Below, in pieces: positions 51,734 through 60,285 of a DNA stretch of 64,000 bases (its first letter is position 1; each line of letters starts with the position of its first letter). Made by a program: the position numbers and the translations under genes. The stretch is from Ardenticatenaceae bacterium (lineage in GTDB: Bacteria > Chloroflexota > Anaerolineae > Promineifilales > Promineifilaceae). The notes under the pieces are model-generated. The model made no database searches. It saw only the letters and a list, made by a program, of their open reading frames with translations, and was not told the origin of the DNA. The DNA lies in contig JACKBR010000025.1 of NCBI GenBank assembly GCA_020634495.1, forward strand, positions 10,754 to 74,753, written 5' to 3'.

Positions 51734-53314
51734 ATGATCCATCTAGCGTTTCTTGTTTACAGTTGGCTGCTCCAGCTTTATCCGCGCCATTTTCGGGCAG
51801 AATTTGAAGCGGAAATGCTGGCGGTGTTCCAGGAAAAAGCGCAAGAACAGGCTGCTTTGGGTAGATGGCCCTTGCTTGTTGTGCTGTGGCAAGAGCTGCG
51901 CGACTGGCCAGCCAACTGCCTGCAAGCCCATTGGCAAGGAGCAGAACCCGTGAAATTAATTAAAACCGGCTTTAAATGGATAACCATTTTGTTATTGTTG
52001 GCAAGCCTTAGCTGGATCGCTTTATTCGTCTGGTTCATAGGCACGGCCGAGGCGTCAAAAACGCGGGCCATTGGCCTGGCCGATCTGGACGGTGACGCTG
52101 ATCTTGACGCTTTTCTGAACAATCGCGGTCATGAAGCGCCTGCTCCTGCGGCCGTGCTGTTGAATGATGGCAACGGCCGTTTCCATGAGCTAACACAAGA
52201 TTTGTTTTGGGCACCCAGTGACGACCTGCTGTTGTACGATGCGGATGGCGACGGCGATGTGGACGCGCTGCAAAGCAACTGGGATTCCCGGGCCATCAGC
52301 GAACACAATTCCATTTTTTGGCTTAATGATGGCAGCGGGCAGTTCCGCCGCGCTGGTCACCTCACACTCAAAGACACCGAAGATAAATTTATCGGCGATT
52401 CCTCACGCCACTTTGCCGTGGGCGACCTGAACGGCGACGACCTGCCAGATTTGTTCAGCGTGGGCTGCTGTGGTGGGGGGCAGCAAATTAACCCGCCCAG
52501 CGAGGAGATCGTTGTGACCATACCGAATAGGCGCGTCTGGCTGGGGCAAGCGGCCAGCTTACCGCAAGATAGCGACCAAAAGCTGGGCGATGCAGGCGCG
52601 GAAGCCGTCGCTTTAGGCGATCTGGATGGGGATGGCGACCTGGATGCGTTTGTGGCCAGCAACAGCTTGTTTACCGGTAATGGCCCGTCTGAACCAGCGG
52701 GCAACGAGGTGTGGCTGAATGATGGCACGGCCGTTTTCCAGGACAGCGGGCAGGTTTTGGGCAATTTGCCCAGCTTTGCGGTGGCCCTGGGTGATGTGGA
52801 TGGGGATGGCGACCTGGATGCTGTCGTGGGTAACATTGGCCCGGATGAAATTTGGCTCAACAACGGCGAGGGACAATTCCAAGACAGCGGCCAGCGGTTC
52901 CGCGACCGTTGGACCGATGGCATCTTCCTGGCCGATCTGGATGGGGATGGCGATCTTGATCTGATAACTGACCAGGATGCTCGCCAGGAGTTCCCCTTTT
53001 TAACGGTGTGGCGGACTGGTTTTGTGTGGCGAAATGATGGGAACGGCCGTTTTGGCAGCAACCCGCAGATCATTAATTATGCGTCAGAGGGCAAAATTGC
53101 TGTCGGCGACGTGAACAATGATGGCGCGCCAGACATTGTCATTGGGCAGGTAGACCAGGCGGTGGTTTACCTGAATAATGGGCAGGGCAAATTCACCAGC
53201 CGCACTTTTTGGAGCCAGCTATTTGGGCGTCTATTTGTCGGGCTTTTTCTGGTTGGCGCATTTGTCTATTGGCGTCGGCGGCGTACGGCGCAAACGCCGC
53301 CAGCCGTTGAATAA
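51734..53314 (+). CDS. Membrane-anchored seven-blade FG-GAP/VCBS beta-propeller protein
   Basis: A 526-residue protein. Residues 1-70 repeat the YP domain of the previous gene (WLLQLYPRHFRAEFEAEM). A helix lies at 81-103. The outer part has seven calcium-type loops of DxDxDG form: DLDGDADLDA, DADGDGDVDA, DLNGDDLPD, DLDGDGDLDA, DVDGDGDLDA, DLDGDGDLDL and DVNNDGAPD. This fits a seven-bladed FG-GAP propeller. A second helix closes it near 500-518 with a basic tail. It probably binds an extracellular partner. Both termini are cytosolic in this model. Confidence 0.88.
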   Translation: MIHLAFLVYSWLLQLYPRHFRAEFEAEMLAVFQEKAQEQAALGRWPLLVVLWQELRDWPANCLQAHWQGAEPVKLIKTGFKWITILLLLASLSWIALFVWFIGTAEASKTRAIGLADLDGDADLDAFLNNRGHEAPAPAAVLLNDGNGRFHELTQDLFWAPSDDLLLYDADGDGDVDALQSNWDSRAISEHNSIFWLNDGSGQFRRAGHLTLKDTEDKFIGDSSRHFAVGDLNGDDLPDLFSVGCCGGGQQINPPSEEIVVTIPNRRVWLGQAASLPQDSDQKLGDAGAEAVALGDLDGDGDLDAFVASNSLFTGNGPSEPAGNEVWLNDGTAVFQDSGQVLGNLPSFAVALGDVDGDGDLDAVVGNIGPDEIWLNNGEGQFQDSGQRFRDRWTDGIFLADLDGDGDLDLITDQDARQEFPFLTVWRTGFVWRNDGNGRFGSNPQIINYASEGKIAVGDVNNDGAPDIVIGQVDQAVVYLNNGQGKFTSRTFWSQLFGRLFVGLFLVGAFVYWRRRRTAQTPPAVE

Positions 53315-53606
53315 CGCTCCTTTCCCCGTTTTTACCCCAATTTAATGTGCCATTCAGCCCGTTTTTGCGGCTGTTCAGCCTGGTTTGCTGCTTTTTGGCC
53401 TAAAAATAATGCGGGTTGCAATATGTTCTGCTATGGTGGTGTCTGTCGCTGCGGCCTGCACATTCACAATCATTGTGCATTGGCGCGGGGCGACAGGTAG
53501 ATTATGATTACGTGGAAGAATCAGCTTTTGCCTGATGTTGTGTGTTTAGCTTTTAGCTAACCCATTTTTTGAACCCTGGTAACCCGGCAAAACAACTCAA
53601 ATACCT
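53315..53606. other. 292-base spacer with a large hairpin before the ABC-2 cluster
   Basis: A nested hairpin at 53443-53496 has outer arms CTGTCGC and GCGACAG and inner arms TGCACA and TGTGCA. No T run follows. No ORF, and no confident promoter. No ACGGCCGT copy lies in this spacer. The hairpin is a candidate leader structure for the exporter genes. Confidence 0.5.
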
Positions 53607-54722
53607 ATGGAAATTTCGACGATTCGTCTCCCTGCTCGTTGGCAACTTATTTTATCTATTGCCCGTAAAGACATCATCACCGTTTTGAACCACCCTTACC
53701 ATGTCATTTCGCTTGTCATGCCATTATTCATTTCGCTGGTTTTTTTGGTGTTGATGCCGGCGCTGTTTGATAATGACACGATTCGGGTGATTGTGTATGA
53801 CGAGGGCAATTCCAACCTACCGGAGCAGCTAGGTCTGGTAGAGAATGTGAAAATTGAGCGGGTGGGTTCGGCAACGGCCGTTTTAGAGCAGCTTACTGGT
53901 GATGTGGTGGCTGGGGTTGTTTTACCGCCTGGGTTTGATACGGCCGTAGCCAATGGCGTTTCACCGGAACTTACCATTTACCTGAACAGCGAGGCGCGCT
54001 CCTCCAGCATTGCTAAATTTCAGCGATTTATGGTGGAGGAAACGGCTTTTTTACAAAACCCAACGCCCGCCGCCCAAATTAGCTGGGAAGAACGGCAGCC
54101 GGGCGGCAGCGAGATGACTCCCTTTTCCATTGAGAACTTTCTCTTTACCACAATGGCGCTTTTAACAACCGGCATTGTTACCTGTAGCAGCCTGCCCCAT
54201 CTGCTGCACGAAGAAAAGGAGAAAGGCACGCTGCACGCTTTGCTCAGTTCGCCAGCTTCGCAAGCCGATGTGCTGATTGGCAAGGGCGTGGCGGCTTTTA
54301 CTTTAACGACGGTTGTTGTGCTGCTTATAGCTTGGTTGAATCAGGGGTTTGTGGGCAGTTGGGGCATTACGGCCGTTGCCATTATGCTCACCACCTTGTT
54401 CATGATTGGGCTGGGGCTGCTGCTGGGCTTGCTAATGCACAGCAATCAGGCCAAAGCCGCCGCCAGCATTTCTGTGATGATTGCTGCCTTGCCCAGCTGG
54501 TTCAGCGCCACTTCGCTGGAGGCGCTGACACCAGTCACCCGCTTCATTTTGCGGGCCATTCCTACCCAGCATTTGGTCGAGGCGCTGAATCAATCTTTGA
54601 ACGGCCGTTCCTGGCTGGCAACCAGCGGTAATCTGGCCATTTTACTAACCTGGACCGTTGGCATCTACCTGATCTTGATTTGGTATCTGCGGCGTACCAA
54701 CCTGCAATGGATAAATCAGTAA
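53607..54722 (+). CDS. ABC-2 type exporter permease (first)
   Basis: A 371-residue permease with a helix at about 31-52 (VISLVMPLFISLVFLVLMP), an extracytoplasmic part, and five helices from about 185 to 365. The HLLHEEKEKGTLHALLSSPA segment is the ABC-2/NatB-like hallmark. It lies 56 bases before the ATPase, with the second permease after that, so a heterodimeric membrane part is likely. The substrate is unknown; the NatAB family exports sodium or antibiotics. Confidence 0.9.
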   Translation: MEISTIRLPARWQLILSIARKDIITVLNHPYHVISLVMPLFISLVFLVLMPALFDNDTIRVIVYDEGNSNLPEQLGLVENVKIERVGSATAVLEQLTGDVVAGVVLPPGFDTAVANGVSPELTIYLNSEARSSSIAKFQRFMVEETAFLQNPTPAAQISWEERQPGGSEMTPFSIENFLFTTMALLTTGIVTCSSLPHLLHEEKEKGTLHALLSSPASQADVLIGKGVAAFTLTTVVVLLIAWLNQGFVGSWGITAVAIMLTTLFMIGLGLLLGLLMHSNQAKAAASISVMIAALPSWFSATSLEALTPVTRFILRAIPTQHLVEALNQSLNGRSWLATSGNLAILLTWTVGIYLILIWYLRRTNLQWINQ

Positions 54723-54778
54723 GCGGTAGACAGATTGGCAGACATTTTGCTTTTACGTAAATAGATAAGGAAAGTGCG

Positions 54779-55549
54779 ATGATTGAAATAAAAAATTTGA
54801 AAAAGTATTACGGGGAAGACAACAGCATCAAAGCGGTTGACGATGTCTCGTTTATTTGTCCAGATGGGCAGATCACCGGACTGCTTGGGCCAAATGGGGC
54901 AGGCAAAACCACAACGTTGCGCTTAATCTCTGGACTTATAACGCCGCTGGCTGGCACAGTAGTTGTAGACGGCCATGATGTAACCCACGATCCGCGTGGC
55001 GTGCGCCAGGCGCTAGGGGTGCAGGCTGACATGAACGGTGTCTATCCGCGACTTACGCCACGGGAGCAGTTTCGTTATTACGGCCGTTTCTACGGTCTCA
55101 AAGGTCAAGAGCTGGAAGCCCGCATTCAGGCCGTTATTACCGAGCTAAACATGGAAGAGATTGCCGAGCGGCGTGCTGAAGGTTTTAGCCGGGGTCAGCG
55201 GCAAAAAATTGTGCTGGGCCGGGCGCTGGTTCACAATCCGCCAAACATTATCATGGACGAGCCAACCAATGGCCTGGATGTGATGGCTGTGCGCGACACC
55301 CGCGAGACAATTCGCCAAATGCGCGACCAGGGGCGTTGTGTGCTGTTTAGCACCCATTACATGGATGAGGCGGAACGGCTTTGTGACCACATTGCCATCA
55401 TTGTTGGCGGCAAAATTGTGGCCTCTGGCACGCCCGCCGCGCTTATGCAGCGCACTAGCAAAGATAATTTGGAAGACGCTTTTGTGGCGCTGGCTGGCCG
55501 TGAAGGGCTATCACGCAGTGAATACGGCCGTATGCAAAACAATACGTAA
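54779..55549 (+). CDS. ABC exporter ATP-binding protein (NatA-like)
   Basis: A 256-residue ATPase with Walker A GPNGAGKTT (37-45), signature FSRGQRQK and Walker B NIIMDEPTNGLD, all intact, unlike the degenerate ABC domain at 48538. The H-loop lies in LFSTHYMDEAERLCDH. It powers the two flanking permeases. A weak ribosome binding site (AAGGAAAG) precedes the ATG. It is cytoplasmic, on the membrane. Confidence 0.94.
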   Translation: MIEIKNLKKYYGEDNSIKAVDDVSFICPDGQITGLLGPNGAGKTTTLRLISGLITPLAGTVVVDGHDVTHDPRGVRQALGVQADMNGVYPRLTPREQFRYYGRFYGLKGQELEARIQAVITELNMEEIAERRAEGFSRGQRQKIVLGRALVHNPPNIIMDEPTNGLDVMAVRDTRETIRQMRDQGRCVLFSTHYMDEAERLCDHIAIIVGGKIVASGTPAALMQRTSKDNLEDAFVALAGREGLSRSEYGRMQNNT

Positions 55550-55621
55550 CGCAAAACGTAGGCAAGTGGCAAGTTTGCCGGTAGGCGCGTAAATCACTTG
55601 CAAACCAATCAAGGAAATGTC

Positions 55622-56812
55622 ATGTTAAATAACATTTTGAACATCTGGCAAAAAGAAATTTTAGACATCGTACGCGATCGCAAAGGGCTGCGCCAAACTT
55701 TGGTTGTGCCCCTCATTTTGGGCGTTTTTTACGCGGTTCTCAATCCCCTGCTGGGTTCGCTGGTGACCTCACGCCAGGAAGGCACGCTGGTGCTGCCCGT
55801 GCAAGGCGTTGAGTATGCTGGCGAAGAGTTCATCGACACCTTTGCCCAATTTGATATTGAACTGGAACCGTTTGACGGCGATCTGGAAGCAACCATTGCC
55901 AGTGCGGAAGAAGCCGCTGGCCTTATTTTTACCCCTGGTTTTGACGAAAACGTGGCGGCAGAAGAGGAAGCGACACTAATTGTGCGCACGAACAACACGT
56001 CAGGCGGGTTGTTTGGCGGTGGTATTTCACTGGGCAGGCTAGAACTGGCGCTTAATGCCTACAACCAAAAGATTACAGTAGAGCGCTTAACGGCGCGTGA
56101 GGTCGATTTGGCCGTTCTGGCACCTGTGAATCTGGATGTTCAAGATTTGGCCTCGCCTGCGCAGCGGGCTGGGGCGGCGGCTTCGTTCTTTTTGCCCATT
56201 TTGGTAGCCATCAGCGCGGTGCAGGGCGGCATGTTCATTGCCATCGACGTAACGGCTGGTGAAAAAGAGCGGGGCACGTTGGAGTCTTTGCTGGTAACGC
56301 CCAGCAGCGATGCGGAGATTTTTGTGGGCAAGCTGGCCTCTGTGTTTACGGTTACGGCCGTTCCCATCGTTCTTACCCTGCTTGGCTTTTGGACAGCCAG
56401 CACTCTGCTGCCCGAATCGATGACCGACGGGGCAGGGGCGCTGCCAATGGCCGTGATTTTGCAGGCCATTCTGGTTTCTTTGCCGCTGGCCATGTTTGCC
56501 AACGTCATCCTCATGGTCATCAGCATTCGCACCAAAACGTTTAAGGATGCCCAATCTGCCCTGACGCCTGTGATGTTTGGTGTCATGTTTACGGCAATGG
56601 CCGCTGCCTTTGTGCCGCCAACGGGAGCCAGTCTGGCCTTTTTGCTGCCCGTTTATGGCACCTCCGCCGTGGTCAGCGCCCTGACCTTGGGGGGCATTAT
56701 CCCAGCAAACGCTGTCATCTTTAGCATCATTGGCAACATCGTGGCAACGGCCGTTGGCATTGTCATCGCCATGCGCATATTTAATCGGGAGCGATTGTTG
56801 TACAGCATGTAA
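55622..56812 (+). CDS. ABC-2 type exporter permease (second, NatB-like)
   Basis: A 396-residue permease. IWQKEILDIVRDRKGLRQTL, a helix at about 24-42, a large outer domain at 45-180, then six helices. The GEKERGTLESLLVTPSSDAE segment is typical of NatB. The ATG at 55622 has AAGGAA upstream; the longer frame is less likely. It follows the ATPase by 72 bases and shares its operon. Confidence 0.9.
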   Translation: MLNNILNIWQKEILDIVRDRKGLRQTLVVPLILGVFYAVLNPLLGSLVTSRQEGTLVLPVQGVEYAGEEFIDTFAQFDIELEPFDGDLEATIASAEEAAGLIFTPGFDENVAAEEEATLIVRTNNTSGGLFGGGISLGRLELALNAYNQKITVERLTAREVDLAVLAPVNLDVQDLASPAQRAGAAASFFLPILVAISAVQGGMFIAIDVTAGEKERGTLESLLVTPSSDAEIFVGKLASVFTVTAVPIVLTLLGFWTASTLLPESMTDGAGALPMAVILQAILVSLPLAMFANVILMVISIRTKTFKDAQSALTPVMFGVMFTAMAAAFVPPTGASLAFLLPVYGTSAVVSALTLGGIIPANAVIFSIIGNIVATAVGIVIAMRIFNRERLLYSM

Positions 56813-56833
56813 ACGGTGCGGTATCATCCGCAC

Positions 56834-57940
56834 ATGATCCTGCTGAGAGTTACCATTTTCTTTGTTGGCTTATCTTTGGCCGCTTACACATTCTTATCAG
56901 CCACCCGCACCTTTGTGCTGCCCCGCAGCGCTTCGGTAAAACTAACGCGGGTGGTTTTTCTTTTTGTGCGGCGGCTGTTCAACCTTTTTATGAAGGTGTT
57001 GCCAACGTATGAGCAGCGAGATGGCTTGATGGCGATTTATGCCCCCATTAGCCTGCTGCTCATGGTGCCCACCTGGCTGTTGTTTACCACCATCGGCTTC
57101 GCCTGCATGTTTTGGGCGCTGGGCACAACGCCTTGGTCAGAGGCGTTTTTGCTTAGCGGCTCCTCCATCCTCACCCTGGGTTTTGCTACGGCCAACACAA
57201 TGACCCAAACAATTTTGGCGTTCATTGAGGCCACGGCCGGTTTAATTTTGGTCGCCATGCTCATCTCTTATTTGCCGACAATGTATGCGGCTTTTTCGCA
57301 GCGCGAGGAGGCGGTGTCGCTGTTGGAGGTGCGGGCCGGATCGCCCCCCACTGCGCCAGAGCTGGTTTGGCGGCTGCATGGTTTGGGTAATTTACAATCG
57401 TCGCAAAGTTTTTGGGATTATTGGGAGCATTGGTTTACGCAGGTTGATGAAACGCATACGTCGTTAGCTGCCCTGGTCTTTTTTCGGTCACCGCGAGCGC
57501 ACCAAAGCTGGGTGGTGGCAGCCGGGGCGGTGCTGGACGCCGCTGCGCTGTGCCTGAGCGCTGTAAAACAGCCTGCTGGGACTGGCATCTACCAAAGCCT
57601 GGTGATTCGGGCGGGGAATTTTGCTTTGCGTCACATTGCCGACATGTTTTTGGTGCCCTACAATGCCGATCCTCATTTTCCTGATGACCCGATTAGCGTG
57701 ACCCAGGCTGAGTTTAACGAGGCGTATGACCGGCTGGCTGGCCAGGGCGTACCGATGCAGCCGGATCGTGAAGTAGCCTGGCGGCATTTTGCGGGTTGGC
57801 GGGTGAATTATGACAGCGTGCTGGTGGCGTTGGCGCACCTGACGATGGCTCCAGAATCCTCGTGGTTATCTGACTTTACCTTTGTTCCTGCTGACACTGC
57901 TTTTGGCCAGACAAGCGGCCGTTTGCAAAAAGTGCGTTAA
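56834..57940 (+). CDS. Membrane protein with ion-channel-like pore segment
   Basis: A 368-residue protein with helices at about 1-22, 65-95 and 118-145. Between the last two lies SGSSILTLGFATANT, reminiscent of the pore loop of two-helix potassium channels (TxGFG), but without the exact filter. The C-terminal 200 residues are soluble and helical with no known domain. I start at the ATG 56834. A small hairpin GTGCGG-TATCAT-CCGCAC (56816-56833) directly precedes it and could mask initiation. No Shine-Dalgarno is seen. Confidence 0.65.
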   Translation: MILLRVTIFFVGLSLAAYTFLSATRTFVLPRSASVKLTRVVFLFVRRLFNLFMKVLPTYEQRDGLMAIYAPISLLLMVPTWLLFTTIGFACMFWALGTTPWSEAFLLSGSSILTLGFATANTMTQTILAFIEATAGLILVAMLISYLPTMYAAFSQREEAVSLLEVRAGSPPTAPELVWRLHGLGNLQSSQSFWDYWEHWFTQVDETHTSLAALVFFRSPRAHQSWVVAAGAVLDAAALCLSAVKQPAGTGIYQSLVIRAGNFALRHIADMFLVPYNADPHFPDDPISVTQAEFNEAYDRLAGQGVPMQPDREVAWRHFAGWRVNYDSVLVALAHLTMAPESSWLSDFTFVPADTAFGQTSGRLQKVR

Positions 57941-57955
57941 TCGGTAATCAGTTCA

Positions 57956-59380
57956 TTACTCACTGCCGGGGGCGCTGCCGGTGCTAAAAGACCAGTTGTA
58001 TGTTTCTCCATTCGCCACAATGTTGACGGTGTAGGTGCTGTTTGCCAGCAGCGGTGAGCGCGGCATCAAGACGATGGCATCTCGCTCATCCAGAATGGTG
58101 CGGCCCGTTTTTTGGGCATAGCTGTCTGGGTTGCTGTAGGATGTTTCGGTGAAGAGGCAGCTTTCTACGACACGGCCGTTTTCCGAAAGTGAGAAGCTGG
58201 TTACCCGTGGCGTCAGGCTGCCATCGCCCAGCTGAAGCACGATGGGTGACCCTGTTGGCCGCTGATACCCGGGGCAGCTCGTGAGCGGGTTGGGCCATTC
58301 AAACAGACTGTGGCGCACAATCCAGGTGGTGCTGTCTGGGGCGGGGAAGTAAAACGGGTAGGCGCTGCTGTTGTTACTCTTTTCAGAAGAAAGTACATCT
58401 AACACTGCCGCCATGCGGAAGGTGCCGTTGGGGGCATTGAAGTTGCCATAGCCCACGGTTTGCAGGGTTGGGTCCAGCATGGGAACCAGATGAAACGGGG
58501 CAGAAACCCAGAAATTTATGGCCCAGGTGTAATCTGCCTCAATTTGGGAGGTGGCAAAGATGTTGCCATTGTGGGCCGCGTTGTTGCCTTCTGGCGTGTA
58601 GAGGGGGTTGCTGTTATTTTCGCTGTGGGAGATTGGTTTGTCGTTGAGAACCATGTAGCGGCTGTGCAGTTGGCTGCCGTTTGAGAGGGCCGCTGAATCT
58701 TGCAGAGGTTCCAGGCCCCCCATGTCCCGGAAGCGATTGAGGTAAACCAGCCAGGATTCGGCTGGCAGGGTATCTACTTCGGTGGCGGCAACGGTGTCCA
58801 GGTCTGGAGCTGGTTCGGGTGCGGGTGGGTTGGTCAGCAACATCTCAGAGATGGCGGAGTTGGATGATTGGTCGGTTGTGGAGGAGACGGCCGTTTGCGT
58901 GACGGTTTGCAGCAGAGCGGCCGAATCTTTTTCGGGCAGGGTGTTTAGCCGGGCGGTGGGCAGGCTGACCCCGGCGGCGGGCTGTACGCAAAAGTCTACA
59001 TTTAGCTGAACCAGCCCGGCACTTTCTGAAACGGTGACCTGGATGGGATTGGTGGAGGTGACTTTCCATAGAGCTGGATTGGGAACGGCCGTAACCACCC
59101 AGGTTCCTTGCCCCGCCGAGGGCAAACCGTAGGTGCCGTTGCTGCCGCTGTACAATGTTGCACTTTGGCCGCCAGAAAGCGAAACAAAGGTTAGATCGAT
59201 GTTGGGGATTGGCAGTTCGCCAGTTACTTTGCTGTTGACACAACGGCCGTCGCCATCCACATCTAAATAAACCGTACCGCGAATCGTGCCCTGGTCTGGC
59301 TCTGAGGACATTGCCAGCAAGCTGCCGCTCATTAAAAATGTGGCCAGGCATAAAATGAGGGGAATCATTATTTTTTTCAT
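57956..59380 (-). CDS. Secreted CAP (SCP-like) protein with SdrD/B-like domain
   Basis: A 474-residue exported protein. Signal peptide 1-23; an SdrD/Cna-B-like domain at about 30-135 (GTIRGTVYLDVDGDGRCVNS); a Thr/Ser/Pro-rich linker; a CAP domain at about 215-345 (WLVYLNRFRDMGGLEPLQDS, LHSRYMVLN, HSENNSNPLY); and a C-terminal strand-rich domain ending in GETYNWSFSTG. CAP domains of bacteria are mostly extracellular with unclear activity. It converges with the previous gene and has its own promoter. Confidence 0.87.
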   Translation of the reverse strand: MKKIMIPLILCLATFLMSGSLLAMSSEPDQGTIRGTVYLDVDGDGRCVNSKVTGELPIPNIDLTFVSLSGGQSATLYSGSNGTYGLPSAGQGTWVVTAVPNPALWKVTSTNPIQVTVSESAGLVQLNVDFCVQPAAGVSLPTARLNTLPEKDSAALLQTVTQTAVSSTTDQSSNSAISEMLLTNPPAPEPAPDLDTVAATEVDTLPAESWLVYLNRFRDMGGLEPLQDSAALSNGSQLHSRYMVLNDKPISHSENNSNPLYTPEGNNAAHNGNIFATSQIEADYTWAINFWVSAPFHLVPMLDPTLQTVGYGNFNAPNGTFRMAAVLDVLSSEKSNNSSAYPFYFPAPDSTTWIVRHSLFEWPNPLTSCPGYQRPTGSPIVLQLGDGSLTPRVTSFSLSENGRVVESCLFTETSYSNPDSYAQKTGRTILDERDAIVLMPRSPLLANSTYTVNIVANGETYNWSFSTGSAPGSE

Positions 59381-59427
59381 CTTTAACTCTCTGTAAATGA
59401 TGATTTTAAGAACTTACTTGGATTGAA

Positions 59428-59457
59428 TATGTAAAGTTTTATATAAGAAACTGTCAA
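59428..59457 (-). promoter_or_regulatory. Promoter of the CAP-protein gene
   Basis: On the minus strand TTGACA (complement of 59452-59457), an 18-base AT-rich spacer and TACATA (complement of 59428-59433). The leader before the ATG at 59380 would be about 40 bases. The rest of the spacer up to 59699 shows nothing else that I can name. Confidence 0.6.
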
Positions 59458-59699
59458 CATTTATTACAAAGCAAAGCGAGAATCGCCAGACGAGCCAGCC
59501 GCGAAGCAACTCACAAAGAAAAATTGTCTTTTGTTCAAAGTCACTGCCTGTGCTTCGGTTTAAAAGCCTGCAAGAATGATAAACCTGGCTGGGCTATAGC
59601 TAAATGAGCGAGTCGTTGATCCTTGATGAAAATGTAGCAAATCTCGATATAATGAACCGGCCCGACTTGGCAACGATGGGCTGATGGAGCGATGAATTG

Positions 59700-60065
59700 A
59701 TGATGCAGGAGATGATCTGGCCCGGCTGCGCGAGCGAAAGCCAAACGGCCGTTATCCACGACACTAACACCGACATCGAAAAAGAGCAAGACACCCGCCA
59801 AGATGCGGCCCTGGAGCCGCGCTGGAAAGTGATTGCGCATGATGATCCGGTGACCACGATGGAGTTTGTGGTGCGCATTATGGTGCAAATCTTCAAAAAG
59901 CCGCTCATTTTTGCCGAAGCAATTATGTGGCAGGTGCATAACGAAGGATTGTCGGTGGTAGACACACTGCCCAAAGCCGAGGCCGAGCGACGGGTGAAGA
60001 TGGCCACAATGGCCGCCCGCCTGGAAGGCTTTCCCTTTCGCTTTACCCTGGAACCGGCCGATTAG
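59700..60065 (+). CDS. clpS: ClpS-like adaptor of the ClpAP/ClpCP protease
   Basis: Delivers N-degron substrates to the Clp protease. The 121-residue protein has a ClpS core from about residue 40: WKVIAHDDPVTTMEFVVRIM and the HNEGLSVVDTLPKAEAERR helix. The substrate pocket residues are conserved in kind (HDDPVTTMEFV in place of NDDYTPMEFV). The N-terminus is long and acidic. The start is uncertain among ATGs at 59700, 59703 and 59712; the first has GGAG ten bases upstream. No clpA is adjacent. Confidence 0.88.
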   Translation: MMQEMIWPGCASESQTAVIHDTNTDIEKEQDTRQDAALEPRWKVIAHDDPVTTMEFVVRIMVQIFKKPLIFAEAIMWQVHNEGLSVVDTLPKAEAERRVKMATMAARLEGFPFRFTLEPAD

Positions 60066-60285
60066 CCCAGCCAAATTATTTGACATAATAACGCTGTGCA
60101 AATTGCTGCCGGACTGCATAAGTACTGCGCTTTAACCCTTACTTTCCGCAAACTTTGGGGGCGCTAGACGAACCATCCCCTTTTTAGCTAAACCAGCCTA
60201 TAATTCTGGCCGGGGAGCGGCAACCTGTCCGGTTTGCGCCATTGTTTGGTGGCAGGCACCCCTTACCTTGCAATTGGAGTGATTC

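Noticed and set aside
56087..56833. 248-codon minus-strand frame opposite the second ABC-2 permease
   Set aside because: Asn/Gly/Arg-rich antisense frame of a membrane protein, without start signals.
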